From: Eubacterium sp. CAG:248
GTDB taxonomy: Bacteria; Bacillota; Clostridia; Lachnospirales; Lachnospiraceae
Assembly (NCBI GenBank): GCA_000436475.1
Contig: FR886161.1
Span: 1-63,007, forward strand
Reading direction: 5' to 3'
Length of the DNA stretch: 63,007 nt
Shown here: piece by piece, positions 25,555 through 35,942 of the stretch
Layout of the letters: each line of letters begins with the position of its first letter
Position numbering within the stretch: position 1 is the stretch's first letter
Notes under the pieces: model-generated
Seen by the model: only the letters and a program-made list of their open reading frames with translations
Told to the model about the DNA's origin: nothing
Database searches by the model: none
Made by a program: the position numbers and the translations under genes

Positions 25555-26292
25555 TTATATTGTCAGCATTTCTTTTGATTTAAACTTCTTATCAAACGTA
25601 ACTGCAGCTATTCTTGATGTCACCATTCTTAATTCTGCCATAACCTCATCAGTCACAACAAATGTATACAGCTTATTAAGTGCCGCCGTAACTATATACT
25701 GCAATGTATATAATGTAGATGGCTGCAGCTTAATACCATCCTTCACCTTTGAATGACAATCACTGCAGAACATGCCATTATATGTATACGAATATGTATC
25801 CAGCTTATCATGCGAACCGCAGCCCCGGCATGTAAAAAAATCAGGACACTCACCGTTGACAGATATCATGCGAAGTTCATATATAAACCTTATAAGTTCG
25901 TTTGGTATAGACTTATTCGTAAGTGCTTTAAAAGACACATATAAAAGATTCAGCATCTGTGCGGCATCCAGATTCTCTTTTCCATAATATTCTGCTATCT
26001 CTGCAAAGTAATATCCATACCACACACTGTCAAGGTCACTTACGAGTTCCTCAAAGTAATTCTTAACCTCTGCTTTGAATATAGTATAAGAATCCCTGCC
26101 ACGGTAACATTCAAAGGTTCCGAATATAAATGGTCTTGTAACACCGATAAGATGACTGTTTGGTCTTCTAGCGCCTTTGGCAAATGCTGATATCTTACCA
26201 AGTTCTTTGCTAAGTATCACTATTCTTCTGTCATACTCACCCACAGGCATACTGGACAATATAAAACCTGTTACCTGTACAATATCAGCCAC
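25555..26292 (-). CDS. recO: DNA repair protein RecO
   Basis: Recombination mediator that helps load RecA with RecR on SSB-coated DNA. The N-terminal OB fold includes VTGFILSSMPVGEYDRRIVILSK split by usual strands, KGARRPNSHLIGVTRPF follows, and the zinc finger is intact (CRGCG and CSDCH). At 245 aa it is the usual length. era lies 65 nt upstream on the same strand, a common Firmicutes order (era-recO). Confidence 0.95.
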   Translation of the reverse strand: MADIVQVTGFILSSMPVGEYDRRIVILSKELGKISAFAKGARRPNSHLIGVTRPFIFGTFECYRGRDSYTIFKAEVKNYFEELVSDLDSVWYGYYFAEIAEYYGKENLDAAQMLNLLYVSFKALTNKSIPNELIRFIYELRMISVNGECPDFFTCRGCGSHDKLDTYSYTYNGMFCSDCHSKVKDGIKLQPSTLYTLQYIVTAALNKLYTFVVTDEVMAELRMVTSRIAAVTFDKKFKSKEMLTI

Positions 26293-26357
26293 CTTATCTG
26301 TCTCCTTTCACAACCACACTGCTATATCATAATCTGATATTTCCAACTGGTAACATA

Positions 26358-27335
26358 TCATCTGTTATCCTTTAAATCCTTCTTATCATATCCGTAGTTT
26401 TTGATAAGAATATCACTGTCACGCCATTCCTTCTTAACCTTAACCCATAGCTTAAGATTAACTTTATTTCCAAGCTGTTTTTCTATCTCGTAACGTGCGT
26501 TCGTTCCGATCTTTTTAAGCATTTCACCACCCTTACCGATGATAATACCCTTATGTGAATCCCTCTCACATATAATAGTAGCATCTATATCAGTTATAAT
26601 ACCTTTTGGCGACTTTCTGTCCTTAAATGTGTCAATAACTACTGCTATACCATGAGGGATTTCTTCGTTAAGAGCATGAAGCGCTTTTTCCCTGATAAGT
26701 TCTGCAACTATCTGTCTCATAGGCTGGTCAGTTACAGTATCTTCATCATAGAACATAGGTCCATATGTAAGATACTTAAATATAGTATCAACAAGATCAT
26801 CTACATTGTTTCCATTTCTTGCTGAAACAGGAATAATCTCATCGAATTCAAGCTCCTTACTGTAACAGTCTATAACAGGAAGCAGCTCCTCTTTCTTAAC
26901 AGTATCAACCTTATTGATAACAAGAATCTTAGGAGATGATACTTTTTTAAGTTTTTCTATAATGTGCTGCTCACCAGCACCAATATAAGTTGAAGGCTCT
27001 ACTATAAAGCATACAACATCAACTTCATTAATAGTCTTTTCTGCTGCTCCCACCATATATTCGCCAAGCTTGTTCTTTGCCTTGTGTATACCTGGTGTAT
27101 CTACGAACACTATCTGTCCTCTCTTATCTGTATACACAGTCTGTATTCTGTTTCTTGTAGTCTGTGGCTTGTTCGATGTTATAGCTATCTTCTGACCTAT
27201 AATATAGTTCATAAGTGTTGACTTACCCACATTAGGTCTTCCTATAAATGTTACAAAACCTGACTTTACGTTGTCGTTACCAGAAGCAGCACCGCCGCTT
27301 ATTCCACTGGCTTTAAGCATTTCATCTAAATTCAT
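26358..27335 (-). CDS. era: GTPase Era
   Basis: Essential GTPase that binds the 3' end of 16S rRNA during 30S assembly. G1 is GRPNVGKST near residue 32, followed by the effector region NKPQTTRNRI, G3 DTPG, G4 NKVD, and a C-terminal KH domain containing IIGKGGEMLKKIGTNAR. At 325 aa it is about 20 residues longer than usual because of a Gly/Ser/Asn-rich N-terminal extension (MNLDEMLKASGISGG...). The ATG at the start of this extension is preceded by GGAGTAACGT, so the extension appears genuine. Confidence 0.97.
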   Translation of the reverse strand: MNLDEMLKASGISGGAASGNDNVKSGFVTFIGRPNVGKSTLMNYIIGQKIAITSNKPQTTRNRIQTVYTDKRGQIVFVDTPGIHKAKNKLGEYMVGAAEKTINEVDVVCFIVEPSTYIGAGEQHIIEKLKKVSSPKILVINKVDTVKKEELLPVIDCYSKELEFDEIIPVSARNGNNVDDLVDTIFKYLTYGPMFYDEDTVTDQPMRQIVAELIREKALHALNEEIPHGIAVVIDTFKDRKSPKGIITDIDATIICERDSHKGIIIGKGGEMLKKIGTNARYEIEKQLGNKVNLKLWVKVKKEWRDSDILIKNYGYDKKDLKDNR

Positions 27336-27411
27336 ACGTTACTCCAATCATATTATTTTCCTTATACAACTGCTTTTTAGCAGCACCTTTAAAGATACAT
27401 CATCTTATTTT

Positions 27412-27431
27412 ATACTTTTGACCCTGGTATC
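27412..27431. repeat. Fragment of the intergenic structured element (copy C)
   Basis: The sequence CTTTTGACCCTGGTATCA repeats the right end of the elements at 22250-22343 and 49632-49797; no left part is present. It sits just past the M16 peptidase stop, in the gap before era. Confidence 0.55.
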
Positions 27432-27440
27432 ATCATATAA

Positions 27441-30398
27441 TTAAATAAGTGGCTTAATAACATCAAACATATCCTTAGCTTCACTTATAGCCTTCTGTCC
27501 ACCTACAACACACAGATAATCCTGCTTAACTGCAGCATCTATAAGCGGTGCAAGTGCTCTTATGCTCTCAACTGTTGCATCAAGCACCTGTGCTCTATCT
27601 TTTCTTAACATATCTATAGTTGTATGAGTCATATAATGTGTGAATGATCTCATACCCTTGGCAGAAGGTGTAAGTGGAGAATCCATCTCGCCGATAGTTC
27701 CTATAATAAACTTAACCATATCCCTGCGGCTTACATTGAAATTCTTAACGTACTCTGCTGCACCTTCATATATCTCATTAGTCTTTGCAAGATTAGGATC
27801 CCTGTACGATACCATATAGAAATCCCCCTCTCTTGTAGAGCCACTCATGCACCCATAAGCACCACCCTTGACTCTTACATTAAGCCACAGATATTCATAT
27901 GAGAATATAATCTTAAGTACCTTAAGCGCACCTGTATATTCATATCCTGCCTTAACAAAGTTACCACATCTTGCAACATACTGGACCTGTGAGGCTGCTG
28001 TATATGCAGTCTTTACATTAACCGGTGTATAATTTCTTTGTGCCACAGCAGTCTTTTCATCGTTCATATCGTCTGCTAACTTACTGTAAGCCTCTGCAAA
28101 AAGGCTGTAACCTTCATCATCTGCTGTAAGACTTACAATAACATTTGCCTTGTTAAATATAATCTTTACAAGCTCTGAAAGCTTGACTGCTATATTTTCC
28201 TTATTATTATCAAATGTTTCATCAAGCTCCATGATAAACTGATATGCCTTATAACCCTTTAACATATCTGAATAATAAGCTGAAGCTGAAAACTGCGCAC
28301 AGCCCTCAAGCATAGCTATGGAATGGCCTGAACCTGCCATAGTAGCCTCAAATCTTGACCTTATTCTTGCTATAATCTCTTTTAATCTCTTATAGTCTGT
28401 GAACTTAGTGTTATACATAATCTCTTTCATCATATCAAGAACGAAAGGAATTTTCTCATATAACGCCTTACCCTTAATCTCATACATAATACTGTTCTTG
28501 CTGAAGTCTGCCTTGTCTGTATACACAGCAGCACTAGAAGATATACCGCCACAGTTTATATTAATCTCATTCATAAGCTCTGGATAAGTAAAGTTCTTAG
28601 TATCCATAAGACCTAATACACTGCCAAGAAGTCCAAGATAAGGAATATCCTCATCACTGACACCCTGTGTATTAAACGAAAGAAGTATATAAGCTATCTT
28701 ATTAGTGAAGAGGTTATGATGTACAACCTTCATTCCTGCAACATCTTTGACATCTATATACTGCTCTGCCGGCTCTCTTGATATATCAGACAGCTCAAGC
28801 ATAGGAATTTTCTCAAGATTTTCTTCGCTTGATGGTGTGTCCTGATACTCCTTAAGTGCCTTTGTATCCTCCACCAAATCCTTAAGCTCATACTCTGATA
28901 AAGTCTTTTTATATTCAAAAAGCTTCCTTGCTTCCTCTTCTTCCTTCTTCTTTTCAAGTCCATATTCAGGTACAAGACCTATAACTGACTTGTGGTTATT
29001 ATTAAGAATATACTCATCTATAAGTTTTTCAAAGTATCCCTTCTTAGCATCCTCTTTCAGCTCTTTAAATGTATCACCGGCTTCTATGTGGATAAATGGC
29101 TTTGACTCATCATACAACCAGCTGTCCATCATAGTAAGATAATACATAAGTCCCTTAGGATATGGACCATAATCAGCTTCCCTGTACTTAAACTCATAAT
29201 AGTTAATACCGGCAGCTATGGTTCTTTCATTGATACCATTCTTTACAAGGTCACTTAATACATCTTCTATTATCTTTACAAATGTATCCCTGTCCTTTTC
29301 ATTGGCATTCTTTGCAATAATAGAATACACTGGCTGGTAAAGTGAAGTTTCAAAACTTGAATACACATCTGTGCTTATACCAGCATCTATAAGTGCCTGC
29401 TTAAGAGGTGCACCTGGTGTCATGACAAGTGCATAATCAAGTATCTGCATAGCAAGGTATAGCTTTGCATCAACAGAAGTACCAGTTACCACATTATATG
29501 AAAGATAAGTGTTGTCCTCTAACGGTTCATCGTCTGTTATAGCGTATGGCTTAGTTTCATATACAAGCTTGTCAAATGCTTTCTGAAGTGGAATATCTGC
29601 ATGTATATCAACATCAGCTGCATCAAAGTCTGACAGATATTCTTCATCAAGATACTTAAGTCTTTCATCCACATCCATATCACCATACATATATATATAA
29701 CTGTTAGATGGATGATAATATTCTTTATGATACTTTAAGAAATCCTCATACTTAAGTGTTGGGATAACCGCAGGGTCGCCGCCTGACTCATTGCAGTATA
29801 CAGTATCAGGGAATAATGAGTTAAATGTATATCTTGAAAGCACATCATCTGCTGATGAAAATGCACCCTTCATCTCATTGAATACAACACCATTATACTT
29901 GATATCATCATCTACATTTTCAAGCTCATAGTGCCAGCCCTCCTGCTTGAATATCTCTTCCCTGTTATACATATCAGGATAAAATACGGCATCCATATAT
30001 ACATCCATAATATTCTTAAAATCCGCATCATTGCAGCTTGCAACAGGATATACTGTCTTGTCAGGATATGTCATTGCATTAAGAAATGTGTTAAGTGAGC
30101 CCTTGCATAACTCTACAAAAGGATCCTTAACCGGATACTTTCTTGAACCACACAGAGTCGAATGTTCTATAATATGCTGCATACCTGTGTCATCATAAGG
30201 AGGTGTCTTAAAACCTATGGAAAATACTTTGTTATTATCATCATTGGATATAACAACAACTCTTGCGCCTGACTTCTTATGTCTTAATATAAGACCGGCT
30301 GAATTCATATCCTTAAGCACTTCTGCCTTAACAAGTTCATAGCCTGTTATGTCTGATTTTTTCAATTCTTCTATTTTTTCAACTGCATCAAAACTCAT
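27441..30398 (-). CDS. M16C family zinc metallopeptidase (presequence-protease-like)
   Basis: A 985-aa two-lobed insulinase-type peptidase that degrades peptides in the cytosol. The inverted zinc motif HxxEH is HIIEH in GMQHIIEHSTLCGSRKYP near residue 75, followed by NAMTYPDKTVYPVAS; the M16C-associated middle domain and the second, inactive lobe with VRVKGGAYGCMSG complete it. Length and order match the PreP/falcilysin group. No signal peptide. The gene is monocistronic between era and the HK-RR cassette. Confidence 0.93.
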   Translation of the reverse strand: MSFDAVEKIEELKKSDITGYELVKAEVLKDMNSAGLILRHKKSGARVVVISNDDNNKVFSIGFKTPPYDDTGMQHIIEHSTLCGSRKYPVKDPFVELCKGSLNTFLNAMTYPDKTVYPVASCNDADFKNIMDVYMDAVFYPDMYNREEIFKQEGWHYELENVDDDIKYNGVVFNEMKGAFSSADDVLSRYTFNSLFPDTVYCNESGGDPAVIPTLKYEDFLKYHKEYYHPSNSYIYMYGDMDVDERLKYLDEEYLSDFDAADVDIHADIPLQKAFDKLVYETKPYAITDDEPLEDNTYLSYNVVTGTSVDAKLYLAMQILDYALVMTPGAPLKQALIDAGISTDVYSSFETSLYQPVYSIIAKNANEKDRDTFVKIIEDVLSDLVKNGINERTIAAGINYYEFKYREADYGPYPKGLMYYLTMMDSWLYDESKPFIHIEAGDTFKELKEDAKKGYFEKLIDEYILNNNHKSVIGLVPEYGLEKKKEEEEARKLFEYKKTLSEYELKDLVEDTKALKEYQDTPSSEENLEKIPMLELSDISREPAEQYIDVKDVAGMKVVHHNLFTNKIAYILLSFNTQGVSDEDIPYLGLLGSVLGLMDTKNFTYPELMNEININCGGISSSAAVYTDKADFSKNSIMYEIKGKALYEKIPFVLDMMKEIMYNTKFTDYKRLKEIIARIRSRFEATMAGSGHSIAMLEGCAQFSASAYYSDMLKGYKAYQFIMELDETFDNNKENIAVKLSELVKIIFNKANVIVSLTADDEGYSLFAEAYSKLADDMNDEKTAVAQRNYTPVNVKTAYTAASQVQYVARCGNFVKAGYEYTGALKVLKIIFSYEYLWLNVRVKGGAYGCMSGSTREGDFYMVSYRDPNLAKTNEIYEGAAEYVKNFNVSRRDMVKFIIGTIGEMDSPLTPSAKGMRSFTHYMTHTTIDMLRKDRAQVLDATVESIRALAPLIDAAVKQDYLCVVGGQKAISEAKDMFDVIKPLI

Positions 30399-30570
30399 AT
30401 ATTAACCTCTCACCTTGCTATATATAATAATATTTCCTATTCTGCTATCTTATATATTAACATATTAATGTAGTATAATACACCTTTTAATAATTAAAAA
30501 TAGTTAAATTCATAAAATTTTCGTACATACTTTGCATTCTGGGTTTGCAATATTAAACCTGTTAATATCA

Positions 30571-30617
30571 AAAATGGATATATGGAAAACTGTACCTGAC
30601 TTTCCACATATCCATTT
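30571..30617 (-). terminator. Terminator of the two-component/permease cassette
   Basis: AAAATGGATATATGGAAA pairs with TTTCCACATATCCATTTT, immediately past the histidine kinase stop; the minus-strand copy ends in a T-run. Confidence 0.85.
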
Positions 30618-30621
30618 TATT

Positions 30622-31980
30622 TTACTTAATTGTAGATACGTATACCAGAATCTCTGCCACGAACTTTCCATCATCACATGTAAGCTTCATAGTTCCTTTA
30701 TACTTATCAACACAACGCCTTACATTATCAAGTCCATATCCGTGCTTTCCTGACTTATGCCTGCCAGATATTGAAAAGCCTTCAGACACAGTTTCTTCGT
30801 TATGCATATTTTTTTCATCATCCGTCTTAGTTGTAAGGTACTTTCCATTCTCTACTTTCTGGTCTGAAATACACGTATTCGTAACATTCATATATATTGT
30901 GCCACTCTGATACTTAAGCGTAAGTTCTATATAGGGATTGTCCGTCTTTAAAGTATTCTCTATCGCATTTTCTAAGAGATTGCCAAGAATAATGTTCATA
31001 TCATAGGCACTAAGACTGACATCTTCCGGTATTCTTAACTTTCTTTTAACCGTAACACCTTTGTCCTGTGCCTTAGCACACATATAATCAAGTATCCCGT
31101 CAACTGACGGATTACCTGTTCCAACCATATTATACAAAGGCTTCGCAGCTTCTGTCATAGCCGATAAATAACTCTCAAGTTCATCATACCTTTTAACTGC
31201 TGCAAGCATTTGTAATTCCTCAAGATGTAGCTTCATATCGTGGCGCAGACTTCTTACAACCCTGTCATTCTCAATATTGGTGCTTATCTGACATTCATAT
31301 ATATCCATCTGTTCTTTTAACTTCTCATTCTCTTTCTCATATCTGTATGCATCAACAACAGACTCATACAGCTTATAAGAAACCATATTCATAATAAGAA
31401 GTGAAGCTCCTACACATATCATGCCTCCTTCAGTTGATATAAGTCCTCTCACGATTATATACCATACACCTATACTGACAATGGCAAGAAGCATAAAAAA
31501 CAGCCAGTTATATGACATATCGCTGTATTCTCTCGTTCTGTATATATTTTTAACTACTATAACAAGAAAGTAAAATAACATAATTGTTATGAACTGTCTT
31601 GGCAGATAATACCCAAGCTCTATATCGTAATTGCCAGCTACGTCCTGTATGCTGCTACTGCCCGGCAGTATGTATGATGTTCCCATATCAGCTATACATT
31701 CCAATGCCACATTCATAGAAGCAAATAATATTTTTTTATCAAGTGTACCTGAATACACCTGCATAATTACGTATATAACTATAAATGCTTCTATTATGCT
31801 TATAAATATTGAATCAAATATAATATCTGTAAATGCTGCTGCCACATATACAATTATACACACAATCCATCTGGCTCTCTTACTATCAGCCTTAAAAAAT
31901 ATATTACAGTAATCAACATCAATAAGTATCTTTATAAGCCTTATTACAAGCATAATGAACACATATTCTAATAAATACAT
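30622..31980 (-). CDS. Sensor histidine kinase, AgrC/LytTR-partner type (GHKL)
   Basis: Membrane histidine kinase of the HPK10 group. Six or seven hydrophobic segments fill residues 1-205, a coiled coil follows, and the phospho-acceptor box is VVRSLRHDMKLHLEEL near residue 245. The ATPase domain has the N box NIILGNLLENAIENT and the G box KHGYGLDNVRRCV. At 452 aa it resembles AgrC-like peptide-sensing kinases. It follows the response regulator by 18 nt and is the last gene of the accessory cassette, so the secreted protein at 36.9-37.3 kb or another peptide is a possible ligand; this is inference. Confidence 0.9.
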   Translation of the reverse strand: MYLLEYVFIMLVIRLIKILIDVDYCNIFFKADSKRARWIVCIIVYVAAAFTDIIFDSIFISIIEAFIVIYVIMQVYSGTLDKKILFASMNVALECIADMGTSYILPGSSSIQDVAGNYDIELGYYLPRQFITIMLFYFLVIVVKNIYRTREYSDMSYNWLFFMLLAIVSIGVWYIIVRGLISTEGGMICVGASLLIMNMVSYKLYESVVDAYRYEKENEKLKEQMDIYECQISTNIENDRVVRSLRHDMKLHLEELQMLAAVKRYDELESYLSAMTEAAKPLYNMVGTGNPSVDGILDYMCAKAQDKGVTVKRKLRIPEDVSLSAYDMNIILGNLLENAIENTLKTDNPYIELTLKYQSGTIYMNVTNTCISDQKVENGKYLTTKTDDEKNMHNEETVSEGFSISGRHKSGKHGYGLDNVRRCVDKYKGTMKLTCDDGKFVAEILVYVSTIK

Positions 31981-31998
31981 ACAACATTACCTCTTATC

Positions 31999-32730
31999 TT
32001 ATACTGGAAGTGAAGCACTTCTGCTAAGAAGTTCTTCGCTTACCTGTGCTCTGTAACCTCTGCTTATAATAAGTGTATCACCGTTATCCATAACAACACT
32101 TTCAGGATTAAACTGGCTTATATGGCTATAATTCACTACATATGACTGTCCTATCTGTATATAATAATCTGGAAGACCACTTATCTCATCCTTCAGCTTG
32201 CCTACGAATTCTTTGACACTTCCATCAGACATCACAATTCTTATATGCTTTCTGTCACTTGCCAGATAACATATATCTCCATACGCCACCTTATGTACAG
32301 CCTTATTAACTTTATATGTATAAAATCTTCTGTCACGTCCATTCATATGAAGTATGCCGCTTATCACATTTGCTATCATGTTCTCATCAACCGGTTTTAC
32401 AAGGAAATCATATGGGTGTACATTAAAAAGCTGCATTGCATAGCTTGTTTTATGTGATATATACACTATCTGAACTATCGAATCAGCCATAGTATTTCTT
32501 ATATACTGGCCTATCGACACACCATTCATGTCGGGCAGCTCAATATCCAGAAACAATATATCAAATTCATTACCACTCTCAAATACTTTATCACTAATCA
32601 GCTCCTCACCGGAATTCCATGTATGTATCTCTACATCCTCACCCTGTAACTGAAAATAATGTTCCACATATCCTATAATATTTAACACTATATTCTGTTC
32701 ATCATCACATATACCTATTCTGTATGCCAT
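31999..32730 (-). CDS. LytTR-family response regulator
   Basis: A 243-aa DNA-binding response regulator. The receiver domain runs over residues 1-120 with the acidic pocket CDDEQ and phospho-acceptor Asp in ILFLDIELPDMNG, and the conserved Lys in DFLVKPVDE. Residues 135-240 form a LytTR domain (YGDICYLASDRKHIRI, YIQIGQSYVVNYSHI), which in AgrA-type regulators binds paired 9-bp repeats. I did not find a convincing repeat pair in front of the secreted protein gene. It is coupled to the kinase gene behind it. Confidence 0.92.
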   Translation of the reverse strand: MAYRIGICDDEQNIVLNIIGYVEHYFQLQGEDVEIHTWNSGEELISDKVFESGNEFDILFLDIELPDMNGVSIGQYIRNTMADSIVQIVYISHKTSYAMQLFNVHPYDFLVKPVDENMIANVISGILHMNGRDRRFYTYKVNKAVHKVAYGDICYLASDRKHIRIVMSDGSVKEFVGKLKDEISGLPDYYIQIGQSYVVNYSHISQFNPESVVMDNGDTLIISRGYRAQVSEELLSRSASLPV

Positions 32731-32800
32731 ATCTTCCTCTGCTTAGTGCATTATAATTCTCTGTTTTTCCTACACTCACAAATCTTCACTATCGCACTTG

Positions 32801-33649
32801 TTATAAAATATCTTTCTTCTTAAATCTATGCCACCCCACAATCACAGACACTATCGCAAGAACAGCCGCCATTGCAAGCATAACATATATATTTAATCCG
32901 TCCTCTGCTAATATACTACAACGCTCTGCCATAATCCAGTTGCCACATAACAGTATATTATTGGAAAACACTGCCAGCGCATCAAGTATTATTATAATAA
33001 CAAAGCTTACCACAGGCCCTGTATATATACTTAATCCAACCTGAAACAAGCCGATACACACCGATATAATCCATGGATATAACACTATATAAAAACATAT
33101 TACTGTCTGACTGTACTCTAACATATTCGATGGCAGAAGTGAAGTATTTATATTATACATCGTTATAAACATATCCGTATGTATGCCTTCCATACTTCCC
33201 TTGGATACAAATATAAACATAACTGACATAAGCCATATAATTACATATACTAAAGTAACCGCTGCAACTGATGTAATGCACTTGCTTATCCACCACAGAC
33301 TCTTTTTTTTACTGTATACAAGCACATTTTTTCCCATACCTCTCATATCACTATACATATAATCAAGCACCATAAGACCACACATAATGCATAAAGATAT
33401 CCACACATATGGTATCTCAAGCCTTGTTATATTCTCCTCAGTTACCCTGCATATACCTCTTGTCATATATAATATATAGTCACATACGGATGGCTGTATC
33501 TTATTATCTCTTACAGAATTGATTACCCCTATATGCATATAAAATGCTGCCATAAGACCAAATACTATAAAAACACATAAAATTATACGGTATCTGTTAT
33601 GTATTAAAGACCTTTTTATATCGTCTTTTATAAATCTGCTGACATTCAT
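32801..33649 (-). CDS. Six-TM permease-like protein of the accessory cassette
   Basis: Not recognised to family level; ABC-2-type permease-like. From the ATG at 33649 (MNVSRFIKDDIKRS, GGGTGA upstream) it has a basic N-terminus, a first membrane span (IILCVFIVFGLMAAFYM), an extracellular loop of about 45 residues and five further spans, ending in the basic FKKKDIL. It contains no ATP-binding motif and no ABC ATPase is encoded nearby. The two adjacent genes encode proteins of the same layout, so a hetero-oligomeric membrane complex or an immunity function is possible. Confidence 0.6.
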   Translation of the reverse strand: MNVSRFIKDDIKRSLIHNRYRIILCVFIVFGLMAAFYMHIGVINSVRDNKIQPSVCDYILYMTRGICRVTEENITRLEIPYVWISLCIMCGLMVLDYMYSDMRGMGKNVLVYSKKKSLWWISKCITSVAAVTLVYVIIWLMSVMFIFVSKGSMEGIHTDMFITMYNINTSLLPSNMLEYSQTVICFYIVLYPWIISVCIGLFQVGLSIYTGPVVSFVIIIILDALAVFSNNILLCGNWIMAERCSILAEDGLNIYVMLAMAAVLAIVSVIVGWHRFKKKDIL

Positions 33650-33755
33650 AATCTTCACCCAACCTGTCATTATATGATATATACACTAATAAAATCATCC
33701 AATGTATATTTTACAACTCACATTTCAATTCATACAATCATTAAAACACTTGTTA

Positions 33756-34523
33756 TTACCTATAATACTGTCTTCTTCTTGACAGCACAAGTCCCACAGC
33801 TAAAAGTATTAAATTCACAAGAATAATCAGTACTGTATTCATAACGGTATGCGGCATATTATATAAGTCCAGTATATTTAAATCCAACCTGCATATACTG
33901 ATATGTGATACTAAACTGACTCCATATATAAATACCGCACCAAATACAGCCACTCTTATCCAGTCTGTAATATATTCAATAATAAGACTTACCATACCGA
34001 CAACCCATACAATAACAGTCTTTCTTACTATAAACATACTGCATATAACAACATCATTCACACATATATCAGTAGAAAGTCCTTTTCTTGTCACTTTGTT
34101 AAAAAAATAACTTCCGTCAACCTGCCAATTATCATATACTCCCAATATAACATATGATGATATTATACCGACTGCATATAAAACTACCATATCTATAAGA
34201 GCAATTATAAGTAACGACAGGCTTTGATATGCTAATACTTTCAGCTTGGAATTATATCTTACAATAATATTCGGATTATCATCTACATATGTAAATATAA
34301 GACCTCTTATCGTACTTATTCCACCTGCCAGTACAAGCACCAAGCCATCCCTTGAAAAAAACAGCAGCATATCCTTGGCACACAATCCGGCATAATAGTC
34401 ATTAAAAAAAACTCTTATATAACTACATACAAATGAAAATGATGTAAGCACAACAAGCAGCATCCATTTATACAGCCTTCCGGCTTTATTCTGATACTTC
34501 CAAAATGTCAGGAACTCTTTCAT
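33756..34523 (-). CDS. Second permease-like protein of the accessory cassette
   Basis: About 255 residues with six hydrophobic segments and a short basic C-terminus (LSRRRQYYR). The N-terminus MKEFLTFWKYQNKAGRLYKW before the first span is typical of ABC-2 permease-like proteins that lie along the membrane. I chose the ATG at 34523, 6 nt behind GGGG, over the ATG at 34529. It has no sequence motif of known function. It precedes the 32.8 kb permease gene by 106 nt. Confidence 0.6.
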   Translation of the reverse strand: MKEFLTFWKYQNKAGRLYKWMLLVVLTSFSFVCSYIRVFFNDYYAGLCAKDMLLFFSRDGLVLVLAGGISTIRGLIFTYVDDNPNIIVRYNSKLKVLAYQSLSLLIIALIDMVVLYAVGIISSYVILGVYDNWQVDGSYFFNKVTRKGLSTDICVNDVVICSMFIVRKTVIVWVVGMVSLIIEYITDWIRVAVFGAVFIYGVSLVSHISICRLDLNILDLYNMPHTVMNTVLIILVNLILLAVGLVLSRRRQYYR

Positions 34524-34605
34524 ATGCATCCCCCATACTTATTCCATATTTGTCTATGTTACAAATAAATATTTATAGTAACTTAGCTATAATTTCATAC
34601 GCAGT

Positions 34606-35328
34606 TTATATCTTTACTTTAAAATATGGTACTTTAGGTACACCTTTATCATATTCTGTTATTTCTCCCGCAATCACCAATTGCTTATCCAACAGCTCAT
34701 CTGGCACTACGTAGTACATTGTAATAATACTATTACTGCCTATTGGCAAACTTACATGTCCTTTAGCCTGTTCATCATCTGACATACTTCCCCTCGTATA
34801 ATCATACATCTTAAATGTTCCATCCTCATCAAAATAACCAATTTTTATATTAGTAGGATATATTTCTATTAGATTTGATTCATCATTACTTTCATTAGTC
34901 ATCTCTATTGAAACAATCACATATGAATATTTTTCAGAAAGACTTTTTTCGTCATCATTAACATAATTCTTCTCATCACCATCATAATATGTTACTTCCA
35001 TTCCATCCGGAAGTGTCCTTGTTATATAACTATCAAGATATTTTTCTTTTATTTTATAACTATTAACGTAATCTATATTTCCTCTATAGTCCTTTGCCTC
35101 ATACTCCACTACATACTCATCCCCTATATCTAAAATAGATGATTCATTTTCATATATACTTTCTCTTGTTCTTGTTATATTTCCATTATTACCTATTGTA
35201 TTATCAACATAGTTTTTTGTTTTAAAGTTAAATACATCTCCAAGATAACCCTTTTTATATCCAACTACAGCAGATAATATAAGACATATAATTAAAATTA
35301 ACGAAATAACGTAACTCTTTGCTTTCAT
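34606..35328 (-). CDS. Membrane-anchored extracellular protein, unknown function
   Basis: A 240-aa protein starting MKAKSYVISLILIICLILSA: one N-terminal membrane segment or uncleaved signal, then about 215 extracellular, acidic, Tyr-rich residues. The part YSYVIVSIEMTNESND followed by a strand-rich stretch and SNSIITMYYVVPDELLDKQ looks like the DUF4352/DUF5028 type of immunoglobulin-like fold. AGGAG precedes the ATG at 35328 by 10 nt; the frame open to 35379 has no ribosome binding site. Cotranscribed with the 187-aa gene upstream. Confidence 0.55.
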   Translation of the reverse strand: MKAKSYVISLILIICLILSAVVGYKKGYLGDVFNFKTKNYVDNTIGNNGNITRTRESIYENESSILDIGDEYVVEYEAKDYRGNIDYVNSYKIKEKYLDSYITRTLPDGMEVTYYDGDEKNYVNDDEKSLSEKYSYVIVSIEMTNESNDESNLIEIYPTNIKIGYFDEDGTFKMYDYTRGSMSDDEQAKGHVSLPIGSNSIITMYYVVPDELLDKQLVIAGEITEYDKGVPKVPYFKVKI

Positions 35329-35362
35329 ATATAATACTCTCCTCTTTTCATTAATCTCAGTT

Positions 35363-35926
35363 TCATATATTAATATCAAGCTTATAGTACACTATAGGAT
35401 TCTGATTAATCAGCACCTTGTAATTAAGTTTATATAATTCATCAAATGTACCTATTGACATACTATTAATTCCCATATTATATACACAATACAATTCATA
35501 TATGCCATTCTCCACAATTTTAATATTATTGTTCAAAAAAGCACTAAGCAACATATCTTGACCATTACTCCAACCATTATCAGCCTCAATAGCCCATAAT
35601 TTAAGCCATTCGTCATCATACTTATCAATATCTGTAACATTGAAAATTGTATCTATTACCATATATCCTGCTTCTTCATAAATATCAGTGTCAAATATAT
35701 ATGGCTCAACACCTGTATACTCAGTAATAAAATCATCCTTATTTAATATTTTTGCTCCATTTATGCTAACAGTTCCCCAATCAGTTATATATTGCTCAGT
35801 CATATCTAATTCTATTATTTTAAAATACTTATTATATTTAATATTGACAATTATTATTGCTATAATAAGACATACTGATATAAAAGCAACAATTGCAATA
35901 CCTATCCTTTTTAATACTCTCTCCAT
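35363..35926 (-). CDS. Small membrane-anchored protein, unknown function
   Basis: A 187-aa protein with an N-terminal membrane span (IGIAIVAFISVCLIIAIIIV) and about 155 extracellular residues. I do not recognise the outer domain; it is acidic and aromatic-rich with strand-like patterns (VENGIYELYCVYNMGI). It starts 17 nt after the upstream permease gene and ends 35 nt before the next anchored-protein gene, so the three belong to one unit. Confidence 0.5.
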   Translation of the reverse strand: MERVLKRIGIAIVAFISVCLIIAIIIVNIKYNKYFKIIELDMTEQYITDWGTVSINGAKILNKDDFITEYTGVEPYIFDTDIYEEAGYMVIDTIFNVTDIDKYDDEWLKLWAIEADNGWSNGQDMLLSAFLNNNIKIVENGIYELYCVYNMGINSMSIGTFDELYKLNYKVLINQNPIVYYKLDINI

Positions 35927-35942
35927 TCACCCTTCTCCATGC

